From JAGLQA01 sp023135565 (GTDB taxonomy: Bacteria > Acidobacteriota > Aminicenantia > UBA2199), in the NCBI GenBank assembly GCA_030639305.1, contig DAOWCY010000186.1, forward strand, positions 1 through 14,153: a stretch of 14,153 nt of DNA, written 5' to 3'. Positions within the stretch are counted from its first letter, which is position 1; each line of letters opens with the position of its first letter. Under the pieces are notes generated by a model. That model was given only the letters and a program-made list of their open reading frames with translations, was not told the origin of the DNA and searched no databases. Below, in pieces: positions 1-6,321 of this stretch. The translations under genes and the position numbers were made by a program.

Positions 1-5
1 AAAAA

Positions 6-212
6 ATGAATCAAGAAAGAAGTAGAGACTTAGAAAAAACCAAATGGCGTGTGTTATCACACATATTTGAAGGGGCGTTGTTACCCCCGAGGGAAGCATT
101 GAATAATGTTGCCGGTCAAAAAGCTATTGTAGCCCTGGAGCGTTTGCACAAGGACATCTATCCCGTAGAAAGAGACGGCGTTGTTTTGAAAACAGCATCC
201 TTAACAAAGTAG
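6..212 (+). CDS. Small hypothetical protein (68 aa), possibly the 3' part of a longer gene
   Basis: I do not recognise this protein. The open frame starts with ATG at position 6 and ends with TAG at 210-212. Only five bases (all A) precede the ATG, so neither a ribosome binding site nor the true start can be judged, and the frame may continue left out of the window. The product is mixed-charge and probably helical, with a central stretch FEGALLPPREALNN and no membrane segment or signal peptide. Gene-like composition is the only support. The repeat-rich noncoding region begins within about ten bases of its stop, which may mean the 3' end was rearranged. It could be a real small gene, a gene remnant, or a chance ORF. 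Confidence 0.4.
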   Translation: MNQERSRDLEKTKWRVLSHIFEGALLPPREALNNVAGQKAIVALERLHKDIYPVERDGVVLKTASLTK

Positions 213-251
213 CGCCGCAGGGTAACTATCCAGTTTTGAAAAAACCGGATA

Positions 252-272
252 GTTACAGCCTTCAGCATTCAG
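252..272 (-). repeat. Heptamer array, copy 1 (CTGAATG CTGAAGG CTGTAAC)
   Basis: On the minus strand this reads CTGAATG, CTGAAGG, CTGTAAC, which is three consecutive 7-nt units of a degenerate CTGAANG motif. The same motif with the same 7-nt spacing occurs at 7257-7298 and 13935-13976, always outside genes or at a gene end. Confidence 0.5.
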
Positions 273-309
273 CAAACGGGCATTCGAGAAATCTGAGGAA
301 CTTGCCTCC

Positions 310-393
310 GGCGGCCCTGCCGGGGGCCACCCCCATTGAATTTGTTGTCGGGGGTCAGCGGCATACCGCACCTTTGAAAAAGTTTGATCAAAA
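310..393 (+). repeat. Dispersed GC-rich repeat, left copy (interrupted)
   Basis: The 20-mer GGCGGCCCTGCCGGGGGCCA at 310-329 occurs as an exact reverse complement at 14073-14092. In the right copy it is followed at once by a TTTGAAAAAGTTTGAACAAAAC-like segment. In this left copy the matching segment (about 370-390) is about 40 bp further on, so the left copy carries an insertion or a rearrangement. Both halves can fold: GGCCC pairs with GGGCC, and AAGTTT pairs with AAACTT. Confidence 0.6.
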
Positions 394-474
394 CTTCTGC
401 TGAGAGATAATAGGACGTGAACTGAATATAAACTGCCGGAAGACTCCTTTTTCCCAAAAACTGGATAGTTGAGA

Positions 475-503
475 TTGCCAAACCGGGGCATTCATGGTAT
501 AAT
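475..503 (+). promoter_or_regulatory. Sigma-70-type promoter for fusA
   Basis: A TTGCCA -35 element (475-480) is followed by a 17-bp spacer and a perfect TATAAT -10 element (498-503). The bases TGG directly precede the -10 element, which fits an extended -10. The -35 element begins five bases after the inverted repeat copy at 457-470. Transcription would start near 510, giving a leader of about 120 nt before fusA. Element matches and spacing are seen directly; activity is inferred. Confidence 0.75.
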
Positions 504-526
504 AGCATTTCTAAAATATATTCCAC

Positions 527-574
527 GATTCCAAACCCTTTTAACGGGCGAGAAAGAATTATTGGTTGGGAATC
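527..574 (+). promoter_or_regulatory. Potential hairpin in the fusA leader
   Basis: GATTCCAAACC (527-537) can pair with GGTTGGGAATC (564-574), giving 6 and 4 bp stems separated by one A/G mismatch, with a loop of about 26 nt. It sits mid-leader between the promoter and the ribosome binding site AGGAG at 616-620. No known leader family was recognised and a regulatory role is speculative. Confidence 0.3.
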
Positions 575-629
575 CCCATTAACAACAATTTAGTGAAATC
601 CCAATATGTAAATTTAGGAGTAAAAAAAA

Positions 630-2705
630 ATGGAACAATCTGTTATACAGAAAATACGAAATATCGGCATCGTAGCTCATATCGACGCAGGCAAGACCAC
701 CACTACGGAACGTATACTATACTTTACCGGCCTTACCCGTAAAGTAGGCGAAGTCCACGATGGCCAGGCGGTGATGGATTTCATGAAACAAGAGCAGGAA
801 AGGGGCATTACCATTTCCTCCGCTGCCATCACCACCACCTGGAAAGACCACCAGGTCAATATTATCGACACCCCCGGGCACATCGATTTCACCTTAGAAG
901 TGGAACGTTCCCTGCGGGTATTGGACGGCATCGTGATGGTGTTTTGCGCGGTAGGAGGAGTCGAACCGCAGAGCGAAACAGTATGGCACCAGGCAGACCG
1001 CTACAAAGTGCCGCGCATCGCTTTTGTTAACAAGCTGGACCGTCCCGGCGGAGATATGCTGCAAACCATAGATCTAATGAACGAAATGTTAGGCGCCAAT
1101 GCGGTGGCTTTCCAACTGCCCATCGGTAGCGAAGAAGATTTTAGCGGCATCGTTGATCTTGTAGAGATGAAAGCCGTCACCTATGACGAGCGTTTAGCGA
1201 TAGTGGAGGGGGAAATCCCGGAAGACATGAAAGAAGACGCCAAACGGATGCGGGATAAAATGATCGAAAAACTGGCCGATTTCGACGAAAAACTAATGGA
1301 TAAATACTTAGAGGATCAGCCTATTTTTCCCGAAGACATCAAACCCGCGGCCCGGAAAGCGGTGCTGCGTCTGTTGATCACCCCGGTATTCTGCGGTTCC
1401 GCATTTAAGAACAAGGGAGTCAGGAAACTTTTAGACGCTGTGGTGGACTACCTGCCCTCCCCTATCGACCGGGGTATCGTGCTGGGTTACGACAGGGAGA
1501 ACCCGGATGTAACCATCTCCCGCAAACCTTCATGGAAGCGGCCTTTCTCCGCGTTGGCATTCAAAATCATCAATGACAACTTTGTAGGGCAGCAGACTTT
1601 TGTGCGCGTTTATTCCGGTGAATTGCACAGTTCCAGTTACATTTATAATTCCACCAAAGAGAAACGGGAGCGCATCGGCCGTATTATGAGGATTCACGCT
1701 AACGAACGGAAAGAAGTGGAGGTCATCCGGGCCGGGGACATTGCCGCCCTGATCGGTCTCAAATACACCACCACCGGGAACACGCTCTGTGACGATGAAC
1801 ACCCTATCCTGCTGGAAAACATCCATTACCCGGACACGGTGATCGACTTGAAGGTTTCTCCAACCAGCGTAAAGGAGCGGGACAAATTGGGTGTCGCATT
1901 AAATAAGATGGCCTTAGAAGACCCCTCTTTTAAAGTGCGTTATGACCGGGAGACCGAAGAGACCATCATTTCCGGTATGGGGGAACTGCATTTGGATGTC
2001 ATCGTGGACCGCTTAAAGACCGAACACAGCGTGGACGTGGAAGTAGGGAAACCGGCGGTGGCTTTCCGCGAAACCCTCAGCCGTGAAATTCGTCATGTCT
2101 ACCGGTTAAAGAAGCAGACCGGCGGTCACGGTCAATTTGCTCATATTGTTTTCCGGGTGGAGCCCAATCCCGGCGAGGGCATCGAGTTCGTGGATCGCGT
2201 CACCGGGGGCAATATCCCCAAGGAGTACATCCCCGCGGTAAAGAAGGGATTTATGAAAGTAGTGGAACAGGGGCTTATGGCCGGTTATCCCATGGTAGAT
2301 ATTCGTTTTACTTTGATTGACGGCAGTTTCCATCCCGTTGATTCCAGTGAGATGGCTTTCCGCGCCTGTACTGAGTTGGGATTAAAATCAGGCATCAAGA
2401 AAGATAATTTTCAACTGTTGGAACCTTTGATGAAGATCGAGATCAACACGCCTGATGAGTATATGGGTGAGATCATCGGTGATATTAACCGCCGCCGCGG
2501 TAACATCGACAACATGCGCCGTTACCGCAAAGGATCGCAGAAATTAACCGGCAGTGTGCCTTTGCAGGAGATGTTCGGTTATGCGTCGGTTTTGCGTACG
2601 TTGTCTTCCGGTCGGGCTAATTATTCCATGGAATTTCTCCGTTACACGCCCATGCCCAAAGCGCTGCAGGAAGAGGTTGCCGCCGAGAAACGCGAAAAGA
2701 AATAA
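630..2705 (+). CDS. fusA: Translation elongation factor G
   Basis: EF-G is the cytosolic translational GTPase that drives tRNA-mRNA translocation and helps recycle ribosomes. All G-domain motifs are intact: P-loop AHIDAGKT (16-23), switch I GITISSAA (59-66), DTPGH (80-84), NKLD (134-137) and GSAFKNKG (about 256-263). Domain II (GQQTFVRVYSG), domain III (EDPSFKV, SGMGELHLDV) and domains IV/V (GGHGQFAH, DGSFHPVDSSEMAF) follow in order. At 691 aa it is full length. AGGAG at 616-620, nine bases before the ATG, fixes the start. It has its own promoter and is not beside rpsL, rpsG or tuf, so it may be a relocated housekeeping gene or a paralogue. The domain IV motif LKKQTGGHGQFAH looks closer to the spirochaete/mitochondrial-type EF-G group than to E. 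coli EF-G, but that subgroup call is from memory. The next gene is convergent. Confidence 0.96.
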   Translation: MEQSVIQKIRNIGIVAHIDAGKTTTTERILYFTGLTRKVGEVHDGQAVMDFMKQEQERGITISSAAITTTWKDHQVNIIDTPGHIDFTLEVERSLRVLDGIVMVFCAVGGVEPQSETVWHQADRYKVPRIAFVNKLDRPGGDMLQTIDLMNEMLGANAVAFQLPIGSEEDFSGIVDLVEMKAVTYDERLAIVEGEIPEDMKEDAKRMRDKMIEKLADFDEKLMDKYLEDQPIFPEDIKPAARKAVLRLLITPVFCGSAFKNKGVRKLLDAVVDYLPSPIDRGIVLGYDRENPDVTISRKPSWKRPFSALAFKIINDNFVGQQTFVRVYSGELHSSSYIYNSTKEKRERIGRIMRIHANERKEVEVIRAGDIAALIGLKYTTTGNTLCDDEHPILLENIHYPDTVIDLKVSPTSVKERDKLGVALNKMALEDPSFKVRYDRETEETIISGMGELHLDVIVDRLKTEHSVDVEVGKPAVAFRETLSREIRHVYRLKKQTGGHGQFAHIVFRVEPNPGEGIEFVDRVTGGNIPKEYIPAVKKGFMKVVEQGLMAGYPMVDIRFTLIDGSFHPVDSSEMAFRACTELGLKSGIKKDNFQLLEPLMKIEINTPDEYMGEIIGDINRRRGNIDNMRRYRKGSQKLTGSVPLQEMFGYASVLRTLSSGRANYSMEFLRYTPMPKALQEEVAAEKREKK

Positions 2706-2961
2706 GTTTAGCCACAGAGGGCGTATCGCAGTCGTTAGCCGCAGACAAACACACCCCGGCGGATGACGCCGCCACCCCTCTCAAGAGGGGAATTTGGGCC
2801 GGTCAATCAATAATCGTTTATGGATCTCCGAAACAGGACTTCTTACTTATTATAATTTAGTTATCGAGACCCCATAGCCCTTTCCCATGTGGTGGGGCGG
2901 GCGACAAGTAAGGTAAAGGAGATCGCTTAACACCTTAAAAAATAACCCCTATCATACCCGG
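2706..2961. other. Noncoding gap between convergent fusA and the ATPase gene
   Basis: No gene is seen in these 256 bases. The left half carries two adjacent GC-rich hairpins (2758-2790, listed separately). A TATAAT lies at 2851-2856 on the plus strand but has no matching -35 element. The right part carries a long imperfect stem ending in a T-rich stretch (2908-2987). GATCTCC at 2823-2829 could pair with GGAGATC at 2918-2924, and the latter can instead pair with ATCTCC at 2965-2970, so two exclusive folds are possible. Confidence 0.5.
2758..2790. repeat. REP-like double hairpin
   Basis: GGCG (2758-2761) pairs with CGCC (2767-2770). Immediately downstream CCCCTCT (2775-2781) pairs with AGAGGGG (2784-2790) around a tiny loop. 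Two tight GC-rich hairpins side by side after a stop codon resemble bacterial REP-type extragenic elements. The sequence ACCCCTCTCAAGAGGGGAATT resembles an extragenic repeat I recall from several phyla, but I cannot verify that here. The second hairpin could weakly terminate fusA transcription; only AATTT follows it rather than a strong T run. Confidence 0.5.
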
Positions 2962-2987
2962 CTAATCTCCTTTTTTATTTTCCTTAC
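2908..2987 (+). terminator. Possible terminator-like long stem, fusA side
   Basis: AAAGGAGAT (2915-2923) pairs with ATCTCCTTT (2965-2973), extended outward by GTAAGG (2908-2913) pairing with CCTTAC (2982-2987). A T-rich tract (2971-2981) follows the inner stem. The loop of about 41 nt is long for an intrinsic terminator. The right arm overlaps the last codons of the convergent ATPase gene, whose TAG is at 2962-2964. It could act on transcripts from either side. Confidence 0.35.
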
Positions 2988-4911
2988 CGGCCTCTCCTAA
3001 GTATACCAATTCAGCGCCTTGAAATATCAGCACTAATTTGATTAAGGTGGTTTTTTTTATGGTTTTCTTGAAATTTTTATCCATGGCGTATGTACGAAGC
3101 TGCTCCTCCGCTTCGGCTCTTAATTGCTTTATTTTACTTTTTCTTGCTTTTTTATCCATATACTTTAATTCCAGGAGATAGGAATATTTTATACCTTCAT
3201 ATTTTGCTGTAAAAGGCTCCATGACAATGTCCGCATAGCCCTTATTCAGTTCTCTTTCCGGGTGAATATTATATAGTTCGAACAATCCTAAGTACACATT
3301 CAAAAAAGCCTGCACTGATTTTTCCCCGGTAATGAAATCACGCAAGCTCATACTGTCACGCATAAGCGACGCAATATATTCGAAGAGCGGTTCCCATTTC
3401 CCTTTGTAAGCCATTTCGCTCATTAGCCCTGAAAAAGTGTGGAGATCGATATTAAATATATTCATCTCCCCATAACTCTCTTTGATAAATTCGTAATATA
3501 ATCTTCTCACTGTTTCATTGGGGATGACTAACCGCAGCTTATCCATTTCTATCCTGTCGATGGTTAATAACCCATGATAAAACAGCAGTGAAATAAAATT
3601 ATCCGGGTGTAACAATTTTTCAGCGGGAAAACTCTCTACCAATTTCGACGAAATTCCACCATTCTCGACAATGCATTTTAACTTTGAGAAATTTCCGTTC
3701 AAGTTTCTCTTTTCACCGGTGTCGCTCACGATTAAATATCTAATCTTATCATAGTCGATCTTCACATTAAAATCGATCAATTCATCCGGCACACTTTTTT
3801 CTCTCAGGTATCTCTCAATAAAATATAGCACCATGTCCGAATTATATACCGAACGGTCTTTTGCTGTTTTCGAAAATTTATAGTTGTCATACCACTCCGT
3901 CATAATCCCTTTGTTGGCAGCCAGTGGTTTTTTCCCCGGTTCCCGGTTTTCATAGTGTTCCAGCATCCGGTCAACATCACCCCCGGTAAATCCCAACATC
4001 CGGTTAAACTCTTCATATAAAGTAATGTTTTTCCCTATATTAAAACCGCTGGTAACGTCATCCATCGTTAAAGGAGATACGCCGGTGACAAACAAGCGCA
4101 TTATAGGCGCTCCCGACCCGGAGGCGCCCTCTTTTATCTTATTAAAGAAAACCCGGAGAAAACCGACTCCGTGGGTGAGTTTCTTGTAGTCATGGGCGCC
4201 GACACTGGATAGGATAGTGTTGGCAAAATTATCATATTCATCTATTACCAGGTATATTCTTCTTTTCGCATTCCTGCATAAACCGATTAATTCCGACAAA
4301 AGATCAAAAGCTGATGTTTCGTCAGCCTTTTTAAGCAGCCTCTCTTTACCACCCGGCAAATAAGCGGAATATTTTTCTAAGAAAAGTATTACAGTTTCTT
4401 TTATGTGGTGAAAAAAGGAATCCTCAACTTTATCGGCAGCAGGGTTTACCGTTGAAAAGTTAAATTTTAACACCAAATACCGGTTTCTTTCCCCGGTAGG
4501 GTTTTCAAAAATATCTGTCCCTTTGAAGAATAATTCAAACTCATCTTCCCGGGCAATGTCATAGTAGGTCTCCAACATGGAAAGAAACAAAGACTTACCG
4601 AAACGGCGGGGTCTTAGAAAAAAAAGATACTCTCCTGTTTCTTCGAGTTTTCTCAAATACATCGTTTTATCGACATAGTAATAGTTTTCCTTTCGTATAC
4701 GTTCATAATCGGACAAACCGTAGGGTATTTTTTTTATCCCGGAGAAAATGGGAGTGGGAAACTTTTTCTTCGATACTGAACGAAAAAACGCTAATATAGA
4801 TGAAAAAAAACCTTTTTTGGGCTTTGCTTCAGCGCTTTTTATAAGCTTTGAAAAAAATTTGGGGTCAGGCCAAAATGAGCCCCTATTTCGATACGGATTA
4901 AGGACATTCAT
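2962..4911 (-). CDS. AAA-ATPase-like / PD-(D/E)XK nuclease-domain protein (DUF1703-type family)
   Basis: The protein joins a STAND/AAA-type ATPase domain to a C-terminal restriction-endonuclease-like domain, matching the AAA_ATPase-like plus PDDEXK_9 (formerly DUF1703) family. That family is often multicopy and has no firm function. The family start signature KKIPYGLSDY and YYYVDKT (about 60-83) leads into an atypical Walker A, RPRRFGKS (100-107), normal for this family. Walker B is LVIDEYD (221-227), followed by RLFVTGVSPLTMDD (272-285). The C-terminal GYADIVM...YLLELKY gives D561, E581 and K583, so the nuclease-like core is intact. At 649 aa it is long; about 60 residues, Lys- and Phe-rich, precede the usual family start. 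The ATG is supported by GGAG at 4923-4920, eight bases upstream, and has its own promoter. Its stop lies inside the intergenic stem. Roles in DNA transactions or defence are guesses. Confidence 0.85.
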   Translation of the reverse strand: MNVLNPYRNRGSFWPDPKFFSKLIKSAEAKPKKGFFSSILAFFRSVSKKKFPTPIFSGIKKIPYGLSDYERIRKENYYYVDKTMYLRKLEETGEYLFFLRPRRFGKSLFLSMLETYYDIAREDEFELFFKGTDIFENPTGERNRYLVLKFNFSTVNPAADKVEDSFFHHIKETVILFLEKYSAYLPGGKERLLKKADETSAFDLLSELIGLCRNAKRRIYLVIDEYDNFANTILSSVGAHDYKKLTHGVGFLRVFFNKIKEGASGSGAPIMRLFVTGVSPLTMDDVTSGFNIGKNITLYEEFNRMLGFTGGDVDRMLEHYENREPGKKPLAANKGIMTEWYDNYKFSKTAKDRSVYNSDMVLYFIERYLREKSVPDELIDFNVKIDYDKIRYLIVSDTGEKRNLNGNFSKLKCIVENGGISSKLVESFPAEKLLHPDNFISLLFYHGLLTIDRIEMDKLRLVIPNETVRRLYYEFIKESYGEMNIFNIDLHTFSGLMSEMAYKGKWEPLFEYIASLMRDSMSLRDFITGEKSVQAFLNVYLGLFELYNIHPERELNKGYADIVMEPFTAKYEGIKYSYLLELKYMDKKARKSKIKQLRAEAEEQLRTYAMDKNFKKTIKKTTLIKLVLIFQGAELVYLGEAGKENKKGD

Positions 4912-4973
4912 AGGATAGTCTCCGCTTTCTTTTTCTTTAACAGCGCCTGGAAAGACTTTATTTGTTCATTCAT
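4908..4973 (-). CDS. Possible 21-codon leader peptide coupled to the ATPase gene
   Basis: A short frame opens with ATG at 4973 and ends with TGA (4910-4908) overlapping the ATPase start as ATGA. The peptide begins MNEQIKSF and contains a KKKK run. The -10 element at 4988-4983 is only nine bases away, so the transcript would begin within a few bases of this ATG and translation would be nearly leaderless. The frame stays open upstream to 5105, but that part crosses the promoter and a terminator and is probably not coding. Real peptide versus chance frame is undecided. Confidence 0.3.
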   Translation of the reverse strand: MNEQIKSFQALLKKKKAETIL

Positions 4974-4982
4974 CCTGCCTGA

Positions 4983-5011
4983 ATTATACAAGCAATGATA
5001 TCTGTTTGCAA
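4983..5011 (-). promoter_or_regulatory. Sigma-70-type promoter for the ATPase gene
   Basis: Reading leftward on the minus strand, TTGCAA (5011-5006) is followed by a 17-bp spacer and a perfect TATAAT (4988-4983). Transcription would start near 4976, giving a leader of about 65 nt before the ATPase ATG at 4911. It lies downstream of the terminator at 5070-5102, so the ATPase is probably transcribed separately from the nucleotidyltransferase pair. Confidence 0.75.
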
Positions 5012-5069
5012 GAGTGCCCGGAAATTTTGTAGAGAAAAAGGGACAATTGAAGACCGTTTCATACGCCGC

Positions 5070-5102
5070 AAAAAACCTGCTCGATCCCGAAGCCGGTTTT
5101 TT
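5070..5102 (-). terminator. Bidirectional intrinsic terminator after the nucleotidyltransferase gene
   Basis: AAAAAACC (5070-5077) and GGTTTTTT (5095-5102) are perfect inverted repeats, extended inward by GCT/AGC after one mismatch. The stem closes on T runs in both directions. It begins 14 bases after the nucleotidyltransferase stop at 5116, the expected place for an intrinsic terminator. Confidence 0.75.
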
Positions 5103-5115
5103 CAAATCTCATTTC

Positions 5116-5712
5116 TTACTTTGCGCAGGGGGTGCCGGGCGGCGAGAGTTGAGATAATTTATCCCGGATTATTTCCCATATTTCCCGGTAACCGAACCTG
5201 TCTATCCACTCAGTAAGATAATCCCGGTCGATCTGATCCCCCGAAATAATCAACATCGAGACAATATCTTTGATATGCTTCTCAGAACTCCCCAAATGAT
5301 AAAAGGCCATCTTTGAAAGAATTATGTCCTCCGGGGAAGCTGTAAATGCCTCAAAATCCTCAGTAAACGGCACTTGCTTCTTTCTTGAAAATTCAACTTC
5401 CGCGAATTCCGTCGTTTTTTTGATGATGATATCCACTTTAGAACCGCTTTCAATATGAATAATGTTAAATTGGTCCTTCCGCCTTACCGACTCCTCTACG
5501 AAATCCAAAGAGGGGTAATAGTACTGCTCCTCATCAAACCGGCCTAGTAATTCCTTTACTTTTGCGGTTTCCAGTTCGATGACTATATCTATATCATTGG
5601 TCATACGGGGTTCGCCATAAAGCATAGAACCCACAGACCCGCTAATCATATAAGGTATATGAAGCTCTTCAAGGACGTTAAGCACCTTCAAAAAAAATTC
5701 CTGCTGATTCAC
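5116..5712 (-). CDS. Nucleotidyltransferase-fold protein (AbiEii/DUF6036-like)
   Basis: The fold is that of small polymerase-beta-type nucleotidyltransferases, which transfer a nucleotide or a related group to protein or tRNA targets in several toxin-antitoxin systems. Visible active-site signature: GS at 25-26 in MISGSVGSMLYG, then NDIDIVI with D40 and D42, and a third acidic residue D94 in SKVDIII. The C-terminal half (SPEDIILSKMAFYHLGSSEKHIKDI) matches the helical region typical of the AbiEii-like group. Length is 198 aa, normal for the group. The start is GTG at 5712, with GAGG seven bases upstream; this overlaps the preceding small gene by 35 nt, implying coupled translation. A strong terminator follows. 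The catalytic residues appear intact. Function as a toxin, antitoxin or other modifier is not established from sequence. Confidence 0.8.
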   Translation of the reverse strand: MNQQEFFLKVLNVLEELHIPYMISGSVGSMLYGEPRMTNDIDIVIELETAKVKELLGRFDEEQYYYPSLDFVEESVRRKDQFNIIHIESGSKVDIIIKKTTEFAEVEFSRKKQVPFTEDFEAFTASPEDIILSKMAFYHLGSSEKHIKDIVSMLIISGDQIDRDYLTEWIDRFGYREIWEIIRDKLSQLSPPGTPCAK

Positions 5713-5884
5713 CCAAAAACCTCTTCAATAATTCCCGCTTAATCATCTCATCAGTGGCGTCTTTCATCTGCTTGCGTAAAAAAACTTCCAGCCGCCGGTA
5801 AGCAAAATCATGCAGTTGACAGCCGATAGACACCCGCCGGTAGGGGGGCATTTTCTTATATAAATCATACTGTGTCAACTCCAT
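5678..5884 (-). CDS. Small partner protein of the nucleotidyltransferase (68 aa)
   Basis: This is a short, charged, helical protein (PPYRRVSIGCQLHDFAYRRL, then ATDEMIKRELLKRFLGE). It resembles the 70-90 aa hypothetical proteins often encoded directly upstream of AbiEii-like nucleotidyltransferases, which carry an LHD-like helix and a DxTEEEI-LLxRF-like C-terminus. That recognition is from memory of the family pattern. The start ATG at 5884 is fixed by AGGAG at 5895-5891, six bases upstream, and by a strong promoter just beyond. The end overlaps the nucleotidyltransferase by 35 nt. Together the two genes form a two-gene cassette with one promoter and one terminator. It could be the antitoxin or a structural partner; no DNA-binding motif is evident. 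Confidence 0.75.
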   Translation of the reverse strand: MELTQYDLYKKMPPYRRVSIGCQLHDFAYRRLEVFLRKQMKDATDEMIKRELLKRFLGESAGIFFEGA

Positions 5885-5901
5885 TTGTAACTCCTGATGA
5901 T

Positions 5902-5930
5902 ATGATACATGCTTTTGGCCTCTTTGTCAA
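5902..5930 (-). promoter_or_regulatory. Near-consensus promoter for the nucleotidyltransferase pair
   Basis: A perfect TTGACA (5930-5925) is followed by a 17-bp spacer and TATCAT (5907-5902). Transcription would start near 5895, right at the Shine-Dalgarno AGGAG (5895-5891), so the untranslated leader is about 10 nt. This is the best -35 element in the window, consistent with strong constitutive or autorepressed expression. No operator palindrome was seen. Confidence 0.8.
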
Positions 5931-6321
5931 TAAAAAACGGTAGGCGTCCACAACTGCGCTTAAGACGAGATTTTCAACAGGTTTCGCTTTCTGCCAGGTT
6001 GTTTTCTTCCAATAGTGATGATGTCGTAAAAAGTCAAAAAAAGAGGAATCCAAAAATGAAGACTGCTGATAACAAACGGCTTTCAAGATCGGGTCTTGCT
6101 CAAAAAAGACTTTTTACGGGACCATCAATAGTAAATGAAAATCCTGCTGTGAAATCTCCTCGTCCCGGTCCAGGAAATCATGGACTTTCGATGGTTGGAG
6201 ATAGGCTTGAAAGAGCAGGCGGGGAGCCAGTTTGATCGATTGAAAAATAATGCTTACCATTTTATTCACCTTTGCCTGCGGTCCTATTTTGTTAGTTCTA
6301 CCGGTTTTTTAGAGAAAGTTC
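5931..6321 (-). pseudogene. Gap with a possible nonsense-interrupted ORF (6260 to about 5931)
   Basis: No intact gene is evident between the Rpn gene and the promoter of the nucleotidyltransferase pair. On the minus strand an ATG at 6260, preceded by AGGTGA, opens 48 codons that stop at TAA (6116-6114). The same frame then continues, with no further stop, for more than 60 codons up to and through the downstream promoter. A CAA-to-TAA change would explain the single break. The first part reads like a protein (APRLLFQAYLQPSKVHDFLD) and so does the second (FFEQDPILKAVCYQQSSF). I recognise neither. A decayed gene is plausible, but a chance frame cannot be excluded. Confidence 0.3.

Larger units (their letters stand above)
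213..474. repeat. Repeat-rich noncoding stretch bounded by 14-bp inverted repeats (possible non-autonomous element)
   Basis: This gap carries no convincing gene; the minus-strand open frames here are read through repeat DNA. The 14-mer AACTATCCAGTTTT (224-237) recurs as an exact reverse complement at 457-470, and a one-mismatch copy lies at 241-254. The first and third copies form a hairpin: GTAACTATCC (222-231) pairs with GGATAGTTAC (247-256), with a further GTTTT/AAAAC stem inside. Between the outer copies lie a short heptamer array (252-272) and a GC-rich dispersed repeat (310-393). The layout resembles a miniature inverted-repeat element or accumulated repeat debris. No target-site duplication is visible and no transposase is encoded. 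Confidence 0.5.

Noticed and set aside
201..526. Two overlapping minus-strand open frames upstream of fusA
   Set aside because: They are read through inverted repeats and dispersed repeat DNA, the repeated NYPVF words are simply the repeat translated, and no ribosome binding site is present.
2851..2856. TATAAT as a full promoter in the fusA-ATPase gap
   Set aside because: No acceptable -35 element lies 16-18 bp upstream, and there is no extended -10.
4974..5105. Upstream part of the 65-codon frame before the ATPase gene
   Set aside because: It runs through a terminator stem and the ATPase promoter, so it is very unlikely to be translated; only the last 21 codons were kept as a candidate.
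5909..6235. Plus-strand 108-codon frame between the Rpn and nucleotidyltransferase genes
   Set aside because: No Shine-Dalgarno site, Arg/Ser-rich shadow composition, and it overlaps the nucleotidyltransferase promoter and the better minus-strand frame.
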